A DNA stretch of 64,000 bases from Ruminococcus sp. (lineage in GTDB: Bacteria > Bacillota > Clostridia > Oscillospirales > Ruminococcaceae): the NCBI RefSeq assembly GCF_017549005.1, contig NZ_JAFYYT010000003.1:62001-126000 (forward strand), read 5' to 3'. The position numbers and the translations under genes were made by a program. The notes below the pieces were generated by a model, which did not search any database, was not told where the DNA came from, and saw nothing but the letters and a program-made list of their open reading frames with translations. This document shows, piece after piece, positions 25,689-32,698 of the stretch (position 1 is the stretch's first letter; each line of letters starts with the position of its first letter).

Positions 25689-26192
25689 TCAGTCGAAAAG
25701 CCCGTCAAGGGGACGTATGGTCATAACTCCGCCGTCGATGTCCGTGGAGACCACAACGTCCGCAATAGCAGGGACAAGGTACTCCCTGTCGTCGCCCTTT
25801 ACGACGTAAACGTCGTTTGCGCCTGTCTGCATAACGTCGGCTATCTTGCCGTAGACCTGCCCTGTATCGGCGTCGCGGACTTCAAGTCCCATAAGGTCCT
25901 GTATGAAATAGGTGTCCTCGTCAAGCTCAAGGTCGTCGCGGTGCATATACAGCACCTTGTTGCGGAGCTTCTCCGCAGCTTCGGGAGTATCGACTCCCTC
26001 TATCTTTGCAATGACTGTATTCTTGAACACGCGGGAGCGCTCAATGTTCACTTCCTCGTGGTTTTTTCCTATGAAAAGCCTGTCGAACTCCGCAAGAAGC
26101 TCAGGGCTGTCAGTGTAGGGCATTATCTTCACTTCTCCGCGTATGCCGTGGGTGGTGACTATTCTGCCCGCTTCGAGAAATTCCTTTTTCAT
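25689..26192 (-). CDS. rimM: 16S rRNA processing protein RimM
   Basis: 167 residues. It binds the 30S head through ribosomal protein S19 and helps late 16S maturation. N-terminal RimM barrel with AGRIVTTHGIRGEVK (about 7-21) and a C-terminal PRC barrel with YGKIADVMQTGANDVYVVKG and the closing motif VLVPAI-like YLVPAIADVV. RBS AAGGAG. It begins nine bases after the end of the interrupted paralog gene, so it is transcribed through from that gene or from the XRE gene. Confidence 0.96.
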   Translation of the reverse strand: MKKEFLEAGRIVTTHGIRGEVKIMPYTDSPELLAEFDRLFIGKNHEEVNIERSRVFKNTVIAKIEGVDTPEAAEKLRNKVLYMHRDDLELDEDTYFIQDLMGLEVRDADTGQVYGKIADVMQTGANDVYVVKGDDREYLVPAIADVVVSTDIDGGVMTIRPLDGLFD

Positions 26193-26201
26193 CGTATCTC
26201 C

Positions 26202-26675
26202 TTATTTGTCCAGTTCTATAGAGCTTATCACCTGTGGCTTGATATCGTCGTTTTCGCCCGATATCATCAGGAAATAGTACTTTGTGGTGCTGTCATCGGG
26301 GAAAAGAGTGCATGACCAACGGAAGTGCCCGGTGACTTCCTCTTCATTTTCGGTTTCGGCGCTGAACGCTTTCTTTATGCGGCATACATAGGCGAAAAAT
26401 CCGTTGCCTTTCAGCTTGTATACGTCCTCGTAGGCAACAGCTTCTTCCTTTATGTCCGCAAACTCCTTGAACACCTTTCTGTCCGTGCCGCGGAGTTTCA
26501 GGCAGTCCTTTGCGGTGAATCCGTCCTTTATGAACCACAGCAATTCTGTCCTGGCGTCGTACTCGGTGGGGTACTGAGCCTTCATGGACTTGTAGAAATG
26601 CCGGTAGGTCTCCTCATCGTAGAGGAAGCTTTCCCACGGGTCGGTGCTTATATCAGTGTCGGGATTTTCAGCCAT
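26202..26675 (-). CDS. 3' part of interrupted paralog C (up to 157 residues)
   Basis: Open frame from an internal ATG eight codons after the TAG. It has no signal or anchor of its own; the bases before this ATG (GTCCGTCAGCAGGAA) contain only a poor AGGA site directly at the codon. It corresponds to the distal domain of the paralog family, ending in SSIELDK. Independent translation is doubtful. Confidence 0.4.
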   Translation of the reverse strand: MAENPDTDISTDPWESFLYDEETYRHFYKSMKAQYPTEYDARTELLWFIKDGFTAKDCLKLRGTDRKVFKEFADIKEEAVAYEDVYKLKGNGFFAYVCRIKKAFSAETENEEEVTGHFRWSCTLFPDDSTTKYYFLMISGENDDIKPQVISSIELDK

Positions 26676-26696
26676 TTCCTGCTGACGGACAAAGCT

Positions 26697-26996
26697 CTAG
26701 TAGGAGTCGTTTTCCATGACGATTACGGAGATCTCCTCGTCCTTGCTCACAGACGAGCCGCTCCTGTTTTTTTCGGCTCCCTCGGGCATACTGAACTTTA
26801 TCCCCTTTGAGGAAAAGCTCCTGAAGCTTTCGGGAACGTCAACCCTCTGAAATTCCTCCGCAGCTTCGTTTATATGGGGGTCGTTCACATTTACATCGAT
26901 ATATGTAAGTATCCCCGGGAAGAAAAAGTATATGACAAGTGCGGCAATGAGCAGCAGACCGCCGGCAATACCGCCCGTGACAAGTGATTTTTTCAT
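26697..26996 (-). CDS. 5' part of interrupted paralog C (99 residues)
   Basis: The ATG follows AAAGGA. It encodes a Lys-rich start, one membrane helix (about residues 8-27) ending IYFFFPGIL and ~70 outer residues ending in MENDSY before TAG. As a free product it would be a short membrane-anchored stub lacking two thirds of the family domain. Confidence 0.55.
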   Translation of the reverse strand: MKKSLVTGGIAGGLLLIAALVIYFFFPGILTYIDVNVNDPHINEAAEEFQRVDVPESFRSFSSKGIKFSMPEGAEKNRSGSSVSKDEEISVIVMENDSY

Positions 26997-27013
26997 AGTA
27001 GTTCCTTTTATAC

Positions 27014-27040
27014 TGTAGGGGCGGATATTATCCGCCCGTA
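27014..27040. repeat. TGTAGGGGCGGA palindrome after the XRE gene
   Basis: TGTAGGGGCGGATA and TATCCGCCCGTA form a hairpin with 9-bp arms GGGCGGATA/TATCCGCCC. It shares the TGTAGGGGCG end with the 71-bp element at 9870. It lies four bases past the XRE stop and before the RBS of the interrupted paralog, so it could also shape expression of that gene. Confidence 0.55.
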
Positions 27041-27043
27041 TCA

Positions 27044-27649
27044 TTAGTGTGTCAGTCTGCGTGTGCAGTATGAATGCTTGCCGCATTTCGGGCAGGTCAG
27101 TATTCTCTTTGTGAGAGTATGAGCGCCGAAAATATAGCTCTTTGCAGACGGAACGAAGCGTGTTCCGCAGTGAGTGCACTCGTAGGTGCCTGCGCTGATA
27201 TCTTCCAGAACGGCAACTGCTATACCGCCTGCCATTACGACGACAGCTATAGCTATGAGCAGTACTCTCTGCCATGTTTCAAGCTCTGCCAGACCTGCGA
27301 CTATTATCAGTGTACAGCCTGCAAGTATGGTGATGACGCATACTATCACCGAAATGATTATCTTTCTTATGCTTTCTTCTTTTTCACGCATGATATCCAT
27401 AATATTTTCCTCCGCTTTCTTCTTGTAGTCCTCGTCGGGGATACGCTCGCCCGTGAGGAGCTCGTTTACGTTGATACCCAGCTTCTCACAGAGGGGCAGC
27501 ATGAGCGATACTTCGGGGAGACCTTTTCCTGTTTCCCATTTTGAAACCGTCTTATCGCTGATAAGCAGTTCCTCGCCGAGCTGTTTCTGTGTAAGTCCTT
27601 TTTCTTTTCTCATCTGAGAAATGAATCTGCCGATCTTTACCTGATCCAT
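27044..27649 (-). CDS. XRE-family regulator with two membrane segments and zinc ribbon
   Basis: 201 residues. A Cro/C1-type HTH fills residues 5-60 (KGLTQKQLGEELLISDKTVSKWETGKGLPE). A linker follows, then two hydrophobic helices (about 95-117 and 127-146), then a C-terminal zinc ribbon with CTHCG and CPKCGKHSYC. So this is a membrane-tethered regulator rather than a soluble repressor, with a metal-binding tail. RBS GGAGG sets the ATG at 27649. It heads the run of genes that contains the interrupted paralog, rimM, paralogs A and B and trmD, and might control them. Confidence 0.8.
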   Translation of the reverse strand: MDQVKIGRFISQMRKEKGLTQKQLGEELLISDKTVSKWETGKGLPEVSLMLPLCEKLGINVNELLTGERIPDEDYKKKAEENIMDIMREKEESIRKIIISVIVCVITILAGCTLIIVAGLAELETWQRVLLIAIAVVVMAGGIAVAVLEDISAGTYECTHCGTRFVPSAKSYIFGAHTLTKRILTCPKCGKHSYCTRRLTH

Positions 27650-27761
27650 TCATGAGTCCTCCTTTCTGAGAAAAGTGTATCATACCGCGGAGAAAAAGTA
27701 CACCCATGGGGCGTAGAATCACGGTGTCATGCGGAGTATGCGCTCCGTAGAGTCCGATTTT

Positions 27762-27796
27762 AAGCCCTTAGCCCTTAGCCGTCAGCCCTGTCCGTT
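27762..27796. repeat. Array of five 7-mers (TAGCCCT-like)
   Basis: AAGCCCT, TAGCCCT, TAGCCGT, CAGCCCT and GTCCGTT in exact 7-nt register, in the gap upstream of the XRE gene. Closely similar to arrays near 18424 and 57835. Confidence 0.55.
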
Positions 27797-27824
27797 ACTT
27801 TGACTTTGTTTTTTTACAGGTAAC

Positions 27825-28083
27825 ATTTACATCTTTATATCTTTATATCTTGAATGATTTAAATTGATAAAGTATATTGTATACATAAGCAAGATGTAAA
27901 GGAAGAAAGAAATAAACTTTACATCTTGAATGCAATGCGCTGCTCCGGGAGGGAACCAAACACACATTCCCCCTTTACCTCTTTACTTCTTTACCTGTTG
28001 CTTATTGTTGATAGGCACAAAGATCATATGCAAAGCAAGAGGTAAAGGAAGAAAGAAGTAAACCTTACTTCTTGAATGTAATG
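27825..28083. repeat. Two tandem ~147-bp units with octamer runs and covarying arms
   Basis: Unit 1 (27825-27936) starts with octamers ATTTACAT, CTTTATAT, CTTTATAT, CTTGAATG; unit 2 (27973-28083) starts CTTTACCT, CTTTACTT, CTTTACCT. In each, an early 10-mer is perfectly complementary to a later one: TTTACATCTT/AAGATGTAAA (27826, 27891) and TTTACCTCTT/AAGAGGTAAA (27974, 28037), with loops of 55 and 53 bases. The middle base pair differs between units on both sides. A third segment (CTTTACATCTTGAATG at 27917; CCTTACTTCTTGAATG at 28063) competes for pairing. The region has no open reading frame of note. Confidence 0.65.
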
Positions 28084-28114
28084 GGTGACTCTTAGCTGAC
28101 GACCTGCGGAGCTG

Positions 28115-29554
28115 TCAGTTCTTCATCTCGAAGCTTTCGCCGAGGATATCCTTGTTGGCTTCGAGGATAGGATTTATGCACTCTGCAAGGAACTCGTCCA
28201 CCTGCTGTGAGCTTCTGCCCGTATAGTTCTCGGGCTTGAGAACTGCGTCGAGCTCCTCCTTTGTTACCATGAACATGGGGTCGGCTTCGATGAGCTCGCA
28301 GAGGTTGTTGTCGAGACCCTTTACCTTTACGTTAGCGCCTGCCTCCATGGAGTAATCCATGATACGGTCGTGGAGCTCCTGACGGTTTCCGCCCTTCTTT
28401 ACAGCGTCCATCATGATGTTCTCGCTTGCCATGAAGGGGAGCTCCGCCATAACGCGGCGGCGTATCATTTCGGGGTACACAACGATACCGTTTGTGACGT
28501 TGAGCATGATGTTGAGTATGGCGTCAACGCCGAGGAATGCCTCTGCTACGCTGATACGCTTGTTTGCGGAGTCGTCCAGCGTCCTCTCGAACCACTGTGT
28601 GCCTGCTGTGAATGCAGGGTTGAGGCTGTCTATCATTACATAGCGCGCAAGAGAGGTTATTCTCTCACAGCGCATGGGGTTGCGCTTGTAAGCCATTGCG
28701 GAGGAGCCTATCTGCTTCTTCTCACGGGGCTCTTCCATTTCCTTGAAGGACTGGAGGATACGCATATCGTTGGAGAATTTGCTTGCGGACTGCGCTATAT
28801 CGCTGAGGAGCTCCAGCACCTTTGAGTCAACCTTGCGCGAGTAGGTCTGACCCGATACGGGAACAACTGCGTCGAAGCCCATTTCCTCTGCGATCATCTG
28901 CTCCAGCTTCTTTATCTTGTCGGTGTCGCCCTCGAAAAGCTCCATGAATGAAGCCTGAGTGCCTGTTGTGCCCTTTGAGCCGAGAAGTCTGAGAGTAGAC
29001 ATTCTGTACTCTAAGTCCTGGAAGTCCATAAGGAGCTCGTTGAGCCAGAGAGTAGCTCTCTTGCCCACGGTTGTGAGCTGTGCAGGCTGGAGGTGAGTAT
29101 AAGCCAGACAGGGGAGCGATTTGTACTCGTCTGCGAACTTCGCAAGGTTGCTCATTACGTTGAGGAGCTTTCTGCGGACAACTTTAAGAGCGTCGCGCAT
29201 GATGATGACGTCTGTATTGTCGCCGACATAGCATGAAGTAGCGCCTAAATGAATGATACCTGCGGCGTCGGGACAAGCCTGACCGTATGTGAAAACATGA
29301 GCCATAACATCGTGGCGTGTTATTTTTTCGCGTTCAGCCGCCATTTCGTAGTCCACATCGCTGATATGCTCCTCGAGCTGTTTTACCTGCGCCTCGGTGA
29401 CGGGCAGACCCAGCTTCATTTCGGCTCTTGCAAGAGCTACCCAGAGCTTTCTCCAGGTGGTGAATTTCTTGTCCGCAGAGAAAATGTACTGCATTTCCTC
29501 ACTTGCATAACGTGTGCAGAATGGGCTTTCATAGCTGTTGATATTACTGCTCAT
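28115..29554 (-). CDS. purB: Adenylosuccinate lyase
   Basis: 479 residues. It splits adenylosuccinate and SAICAR, two fumarate-releasing steps of purine synthesis. Fumarase/aspartase superfamily signature in the flexible loop: GSSAMAYKRNPMRCE (about 281-295) carries the catalytic Ser; TRHDVMAHVFTYG and LGATSCYVGDN hold the other active-site parts. The length and the loop sequence resemble the longer, animal-like PurB branch found in some anaerobes. RBS AAAGGAG and a consensus promoter. Confidence 0.95.
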   Translation of the reverse strand: MSSNINSYESPFCTRYASEEMQYIFSADKKFTTWRKLWVALARAEMKLGLPVTEAQVKQLEEHISDVDYEMAAEREKITRHDVMAHVFTYGQACPDAAGIIHLGATSCYVGDNTDVIIMRDALKVVRRKLLNVMSNLAKFADEYKSLPCLAYTHLQPAQLTTVGKRATLWLNELLMDFQDLEYRMSTLRLLGSKGTTGTQASFMELFEGDTDKIKKLEQMIAEEMGFDAVVPVSGQTYSRKVDSKVLELLSDIAQSASKFSNDMRILQSFKEMEEPREKKQIGSSAMAYKRNPMRCERITSLARYVMIDSLNPAFTAGTQWFERTLDDSANKRISVAEAFLGVDAILNIMLNVTNGIVVYPEMIRRRVMAELPFMASENIMMDAVKKGGNRQELHDRIMDYSMEAGANVKVKGLDNNLCELIEADPMFMVTKEELDAVLKPENYTGRSSQQVDEFLAECINPILEANKDILGESFEMKN

Positions 29555-29617
29555 TTGAAACTTTCTCCTTTAAAATGAAAATTTATCTGCGCTTTCAGCG
29601 CAAGGGATATCACTTTA

Positions 29618-29646
29618 ATTATATCATCATACAGCCGTCGTGTCAA
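29618..29646 (-). promoter_or_regulatory. Promoter of purB
   Basis: Consensus TTGACA (29641-29646), 17 bases, TATAAT (29618-29623) on the minus strand. It begins directly after the terminator of the upstream gene. Confidence 0.88.
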
Positions 29647-29672
29647 TAAAAAAGGCGGCCCGGAGCCGCCTT
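29647..29672 (-). terminator. Terminator of the FHA/PP2C cluster
   Basis: GGCGGC (29654-29659) pairs with GCCGCC (29665-29670); on the minus strand a T-run at 29647-29653 follows. It separates the cluster from purB. Confidence 0.85.
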
Positions 29673-29707
29673 AGTTTTAATGAAATTCTGCCTGATTTCT
29701 GTATAAT

Positions 29708-30388
29708 TTACACATCATTCATGTATTCGTTCCTGTAATCGTCAACGTGTTCGGCGAGAGTTCCGTCTTTCACGGCTATCTCCGTCATTTCGCTTGAAGC
29801 AGTCTTTCTGAGAGCGTCGAATTTTTCCTGATAGGGGTCGCTTATCTTCATCTGACGGCTCGTCATGTCCTGTTCAAAGAACCTCTCGTTGAAATTGGGG
29901 TAGCCGTCGGCTTCCTCCAGCTTATGGAAGGTACGGTTGGTCTTCATATTTACAGTAACTATGATAAGTATTACCAGAAGAAGTCCCAGGTGTATCCTGG
30001 AGGTATAGCCTACAGAGTCGAACTTGAAGTATTTGAGGTACTCTCCGTTGGCATAGCGCTTGAAAATAATGAGGAGTATCTGGTTGAACACTGCCAGTCC
30101 GCCCGTAAAGAGCACAAAGAGGTCGCGTTTGTTGTGAGCCGCCTGCCATGCACAGTATATGGCAAGGGAGTAGACTATCATGCTCTCGAAGGTCAGGAAT
30201 ATGGTATCGTCCGCAAAAACGCTTCCCAGCATGAGGAAGAACGACAGCAGCGGAAAAAACGTAAGCGAGAACAGATAAGCTATCACAAGCCTTTTGTAGT
30301 TATTGTTGCACTTGTTGAGAAGCGTGAGATTATGAGCAAATTCCTTTGCTTTCAGCTCCTGTTTGCGGAGCAATTCGGTTTTGTCCAT
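29708..30388 (-). CDS. Membrane protein of the FHA/PP2C cluster
   Basis: 226 residues. A basic N-terminal cytosolic helix (about 1-35) is followed by four hydrophobic segments (roughly 36-60, 64-84, 91-110 and 131-148) and a ~75-residue hydrophilic C-terminal tail. Start: ATG 30388 six bases after AGGTG; a GTG three codons upstream is the alternative. No catalytic motif. It is the last gene of a four-gene unit with an FHA protein, a PP2C phosphatase and a small anchored protein. Confidence 0.65.
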   Translation of the reverse strand: MDKTELLRKQELKAKEFAHNLTLLNKCNNNYKRLVIAYLFSLTFFPLLSFFLMLGSVFADDTIFLTFESMIVYSLAIYCAWQAAHNKRDLFVLFTGGLAVFNQILLIIFKRYANGEYLKYFKFDSVGYTSRIHLGLLLVILIIVTVNMKTNRTFHKLEEADGYPNFNERFFEQDMTSRQMKISDPYQEKFDALRKTASSEMTEIAVKDGTLAEHVDDYRNEYMNDV

Positions 30389-30397
30389 AGTATTCAC

Positions 30398-30646
30398 CTA
30401 TATCCTGTCGTCCGTATGGACGATAACTGTATTTTCCAGCAGTCTGAAGCCCATTTCGGCTGCTGACGCGGGAACGCTGTCGGGGAGCTCTATATTTTTA
30501 TCCTCAGGAGCGGCAGCCGCCACGGTTTTTTCGGGTCTCGGGGCGTTTTTGCGTTCCTTTGCGATTATAATGCTCCACATTATAACATTGATGATTATAA
30601 ACACCGCAGCAGCGGCTGCGATGACAAGAATCTCACCTGTTGACAT
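30398..30646 (-). CDS. Small single-pass membrane protein of the cluster
   Basis: 82 residues. One N-terminal membrane helix (about 6-28, ILVIAAAAAVFIIINVIMW) is followed by a charged and Ala/Pro-rich stretch and a short ordered C-terminal part (SAAEMGFRLLENTVIVHTDD). AAAGGAG precedes the ATG. No family recognised; its position between the phosphatase and a polytopic protein suggests an accessory subunit. Confidence 0.65.
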   Translation of the reverse strand: MSTGEILVIAAAAAVFIIINVIMWSIIIAKERKNAPRPEKTVAAAAPEDKNIELPDSVPASAAEMGFRLLENTVIVHTDDRI

Positions 30647-30689
30647 AAGTGGTCTCCTTTGTAAATGCTTTGGTGCGAAAAAAGTGGGT

Positions 30690-31457
30690 TCAGAACTCGG
30701 CGCGGAACATTGCGGCGGTTATATTGTCGCTTTCCTCTCTTGTCTTGACTGTTTCGATGAGTTCGCGGAGCTTTTTCTGCATATCCTTTTTTGATGAGAC
30801 AGCTTCGGGAGAAAGCTCCTCGAAGAGCTCCTTTTCCGTGAGCACATGGCGGAAGCCGTCGGAGCATATCATATAGTTGGCTCCGTTTTCGATATCGCCC
30901 AGGTTTATTTCGGGCATGATATCGGCAGTAACGCCTACGCACTGCACAAGAGCGTTCCTGCGTGGGTCTGTCTTAGCCTCCTCGGGCGTCATTCTGCCGT
31001 TCTTGACCTCGCGGTTGACGAAGGTATGGTCGTCGGTGAGCTGACTCAGCCTGTCGGATATCTTATATATGCGTGTATCGCCCACATGGAAGGTCATGAG
31101 TTTGGAGTCTACGGCGATTATACCCGTAGCGGTCGTTCCGAGCTGCATATGCTCCCTCATGCCGTAGTCCACCATCATGGCGTTGAGCCTTCTTAGGCGG
31201 CTGATAACGTTTCTTGCGGCAGTTTCCCAGTCCCAGTCGGGGAGCTCAAAGGGGAGCTCTCTGTCGAACCAGTCCGCAAAGCTGCGTATGACCTCTGCGC
31301 TTGCAAGCTCGCCCCGTGAAAGACCGCCCATTCCGTCGCAGACCATGATAAGAGCGGCTCTTCCGCTGCCTGTATCGGCGGTCTTGACGCAAACGCTGTC
31401 CTGATTTTTGTATTTCGAGATACCTGCGTCCGTATCGCAGGCTGCAATGTATTTCAT
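30690..31457 (-). CDS. PP2C-type serine/threonine protein phosphatase
   Basis: 255 residues, the usual size of bacterial Stp/PrpC enzymes. Metal-binding and catalytic motifs are in place: VCDGMGGLSRGE (about 37-48), TTATGIIA, HVGDTRIYKI and CSDGFRHVLTE. It removes phosphate from Ser/Thr and would reverse the action of a Hanks-type kinase, which is not in this window. It starts six bases after the FHA gene ends, so the two are translated together; FHA domains bind phosphothreonine, which fits one signalling unit. Confidence 0.93.
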   Translation of the reverse strand: MKYIAACDTDAGISKYKNQDSVCVKTADTGSGRAALIMVCDGMGGLSRGELASAEVIRSFADWFDRELPFELPDWDWETAARNVISRLRRLNAMMVDYGMREHMQLGTTATGIIAVDSKLMTFHVGDTRIYKISDRLSQLTDDHTFVNREVKNGRMTPEEAKTDPRRNALVQCVGVTADIMPEINLGDIENGANYMICSDGFRHVLTEKELFEELSPEAVSSKKDMQKKLRELIETVKTREESDNITAAMFRAEF

Positions 31458-31463
31458 ATTGTA

Positions 31464-32558
31464 TTACCTGTCTGTGAAATCAAATTCCTCGTTGGACAGC
31501 TTTATAACGTCGCCGTCCTTGAGCTTTATCTCCCGTTCGGGGAGAAGTGGGGTACCGTTGATATATGTTTTGTTTGTGGAATTGTTGTCCTCTATGAAGC
31601 ACGAACCGTCGCGGCAGTAGATAGTGGCGTGGTGACGGCTGACAGTGCGGTTTTCGGTTATGCAGAAGTCAACGCGGTCTCGCTCCTTGCCTATCCTGAA
31701 AACGGGTCTGTCGATATTCACCGAAACTCCCGTGGAACGGCGTGTAAGCGTCGGATACTTCGGAGCAGTACGCGGTATCTCCTTTTTCACCAGCTCGGGG
31801 AGCCCCTGTTTTTTCTCTGCTGAAAGAGGCGGAATGGACTTCGGCTCGGGTCTGCTGAACAGGGGAACTGCGGTTTTTGCAGACTTTGGCAGCACGAACG
31901 GGTGAGTATCGCCCTTGCTCTGCACAGGCGGCAGCGGTTTGGGCTTGTGGGCGCTGTTTGCGCTCTGTGAGGCAGGTCTGCTGAACTCGCTGCGGTCGGG
32001 TGCGGCAAAAAGCTCGGGAGCCTCCGTGCGGATACGCTCCTTTGTCTCATAAATGCTGAACGCAGGCTTGCTTATAACGAAGCTCATGAAGCTGTCGATA
32101 CGGTCGTAGTCGTACTGTGAGCTGTAATTGGCGAAAGATGATATCTTCCTCAGGCAGTTTATAATGCCGTCGTTGGTGCTCTCGTTGTACCAGAGCGGCA
32201 GATAGAAGAGGTGGATATCCAGTTTATGCGGCTCGGCGACGATATAATTGGGGTCGAGAACGATATTCTGCATATTGAAGCCGCATTTGTCCGCAATTTC
32301 GAGAATATTCAGCAGATTGAGGACTATGCGGAAATACTGCGTCTTGTCGATACCGTTTTTGAGCACATTTATGAGCGGTAATCCATGAGCGCCTGTGAAG
32401 ACGAGCTTATCGCCGGAGAGCGCGTCGGGAACGAGCCAGCCCTTTATGCGGTTGTCGATGAAATACTGATATTCGGCGTCATTGAGCATTTCATTGCCTG
32501 TGAATCTGCATACAATGGATACCTCGCCGTTTTTTTCTGTGAATCTGAGCTTTGCCAC
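31464..32558 (-). CDS. FHA-domain protein with kinase-like N-terminal domain
   Basis: 364 residues. Start: GTG at 32558 preceded by AAAGGAG; the longer open frame upstream overlaps the leader. The N-terminal ~180 residues (with DKCGFNMQNIVLDPNYIVAEP) have the plan of the DUF6382 / EssB-like pseudokinase group; this is from memory and by eye. A Pro/Lys/Ser-rich linker (about 190-265) follows, then a C-terminal FHA domain with FRIGKERDRVDFCI, SRHHATI and NSTNKTYING, the phosphothreonine-binding residues. First gene of the cluster. Confidence 0.85.
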   Translation of the reverse strand: MAKLRFTEKNGEVSIVCRFTGNEMLNDAEYQYFIDNRIKGWLVPDALSGDKLVFTGAHGLPLINVLKNGIDKTQYFRIVLNLLNILEIADKCGFNMQNIVLDPNYIVAEPHKLDIHLFYLPLWYNESTNDGIINCLRKISSFANYSSQYDYDRIDSFMSFVISKPAFSIYETKERIRTEAPELFAAPDRSEFSRPASQSANSAHKPKPLPPVQSKGDTHPFVLPKSAKTAVPLFSRPEPKSIPPLSAEKKQGLPELVKKEIPRTAPKYPTLTRRSTGVSVNIDRPVFRIGKERDRVDFCITENRTVSRHHATIYCRDGSCFIEDNNSTNKTYINGTPLLPEREIKLKDGDVIKLSNEEFDFTDR

Positions 32559-32668
32559 GTTACCACTCCTTTCGGCTATTCTGTTTTCTATTATAACATA
32601 ACATATCAAAAATATCAAGAGCAAGTATTATTTGCAGAGGACGCAGCCCGAAATGACTGCTAAATAAA

Positions 32669-32694
32669 AGGACCGCCCCGAAGGACGGTCCCTT
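32669..32694 (-). terminator. Terminator of secDF
   Basis: GGACCGCC (32670-32677) pairs with GGACGGTCC (32683-32691); on the minus strand the stem runs into TTTTATTT. It lies four bases past the secF stop. Confidence 0.82.
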
Positions 32695-32698
32695 GATA

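Larger units (their letters stand above)
26202..26996 (-). pseudogene. Membrane-anchored paralog C, split by an in-frame TAG
   Basis: Read from ATG 26996, the frame runs 99 codons to a TAG at 26697-26699 and continues open in the same frame for another 165 codons to 26202. The joined product would have about 264 residues, like its two intact neighbours (241 and 238), with the same anchor (IYFFFPGIL) in the first part and the same end motif (VISSIELDK) in the second. There is no frameshift; a single base change explains the break. TAG is an ordinary stop elsewhere in the window (spoIVB, the lipoprotein at 2814). It is most simply a recent nonsense pseudogene; read-through or two separate peptides are less likely. 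Confidence 0.7.

Noticed and set aside
26697-26699. TAG as a sense codon (pyrrolysine or general recoding)
   Set aside because: TAG ends several intact genes in the window (for example spoIVB and the lipoprotein at 2814), and no pyrrolysine genes are present, so a plain nonsense mutation is simpler.
26697-27275. Longer frame starting upstream of the interrupted paralog
   Set aside because: The extra N-terminal part is an out-of-frame read of the XRE gene; AAAGGA and the Lys-rich membrane start place the true start at 26996.
27825-28083. CRISPR array
   Set aside because: Only two diverged units with internal complementarity, no identical repeats with unique spacers, and no cas genes.
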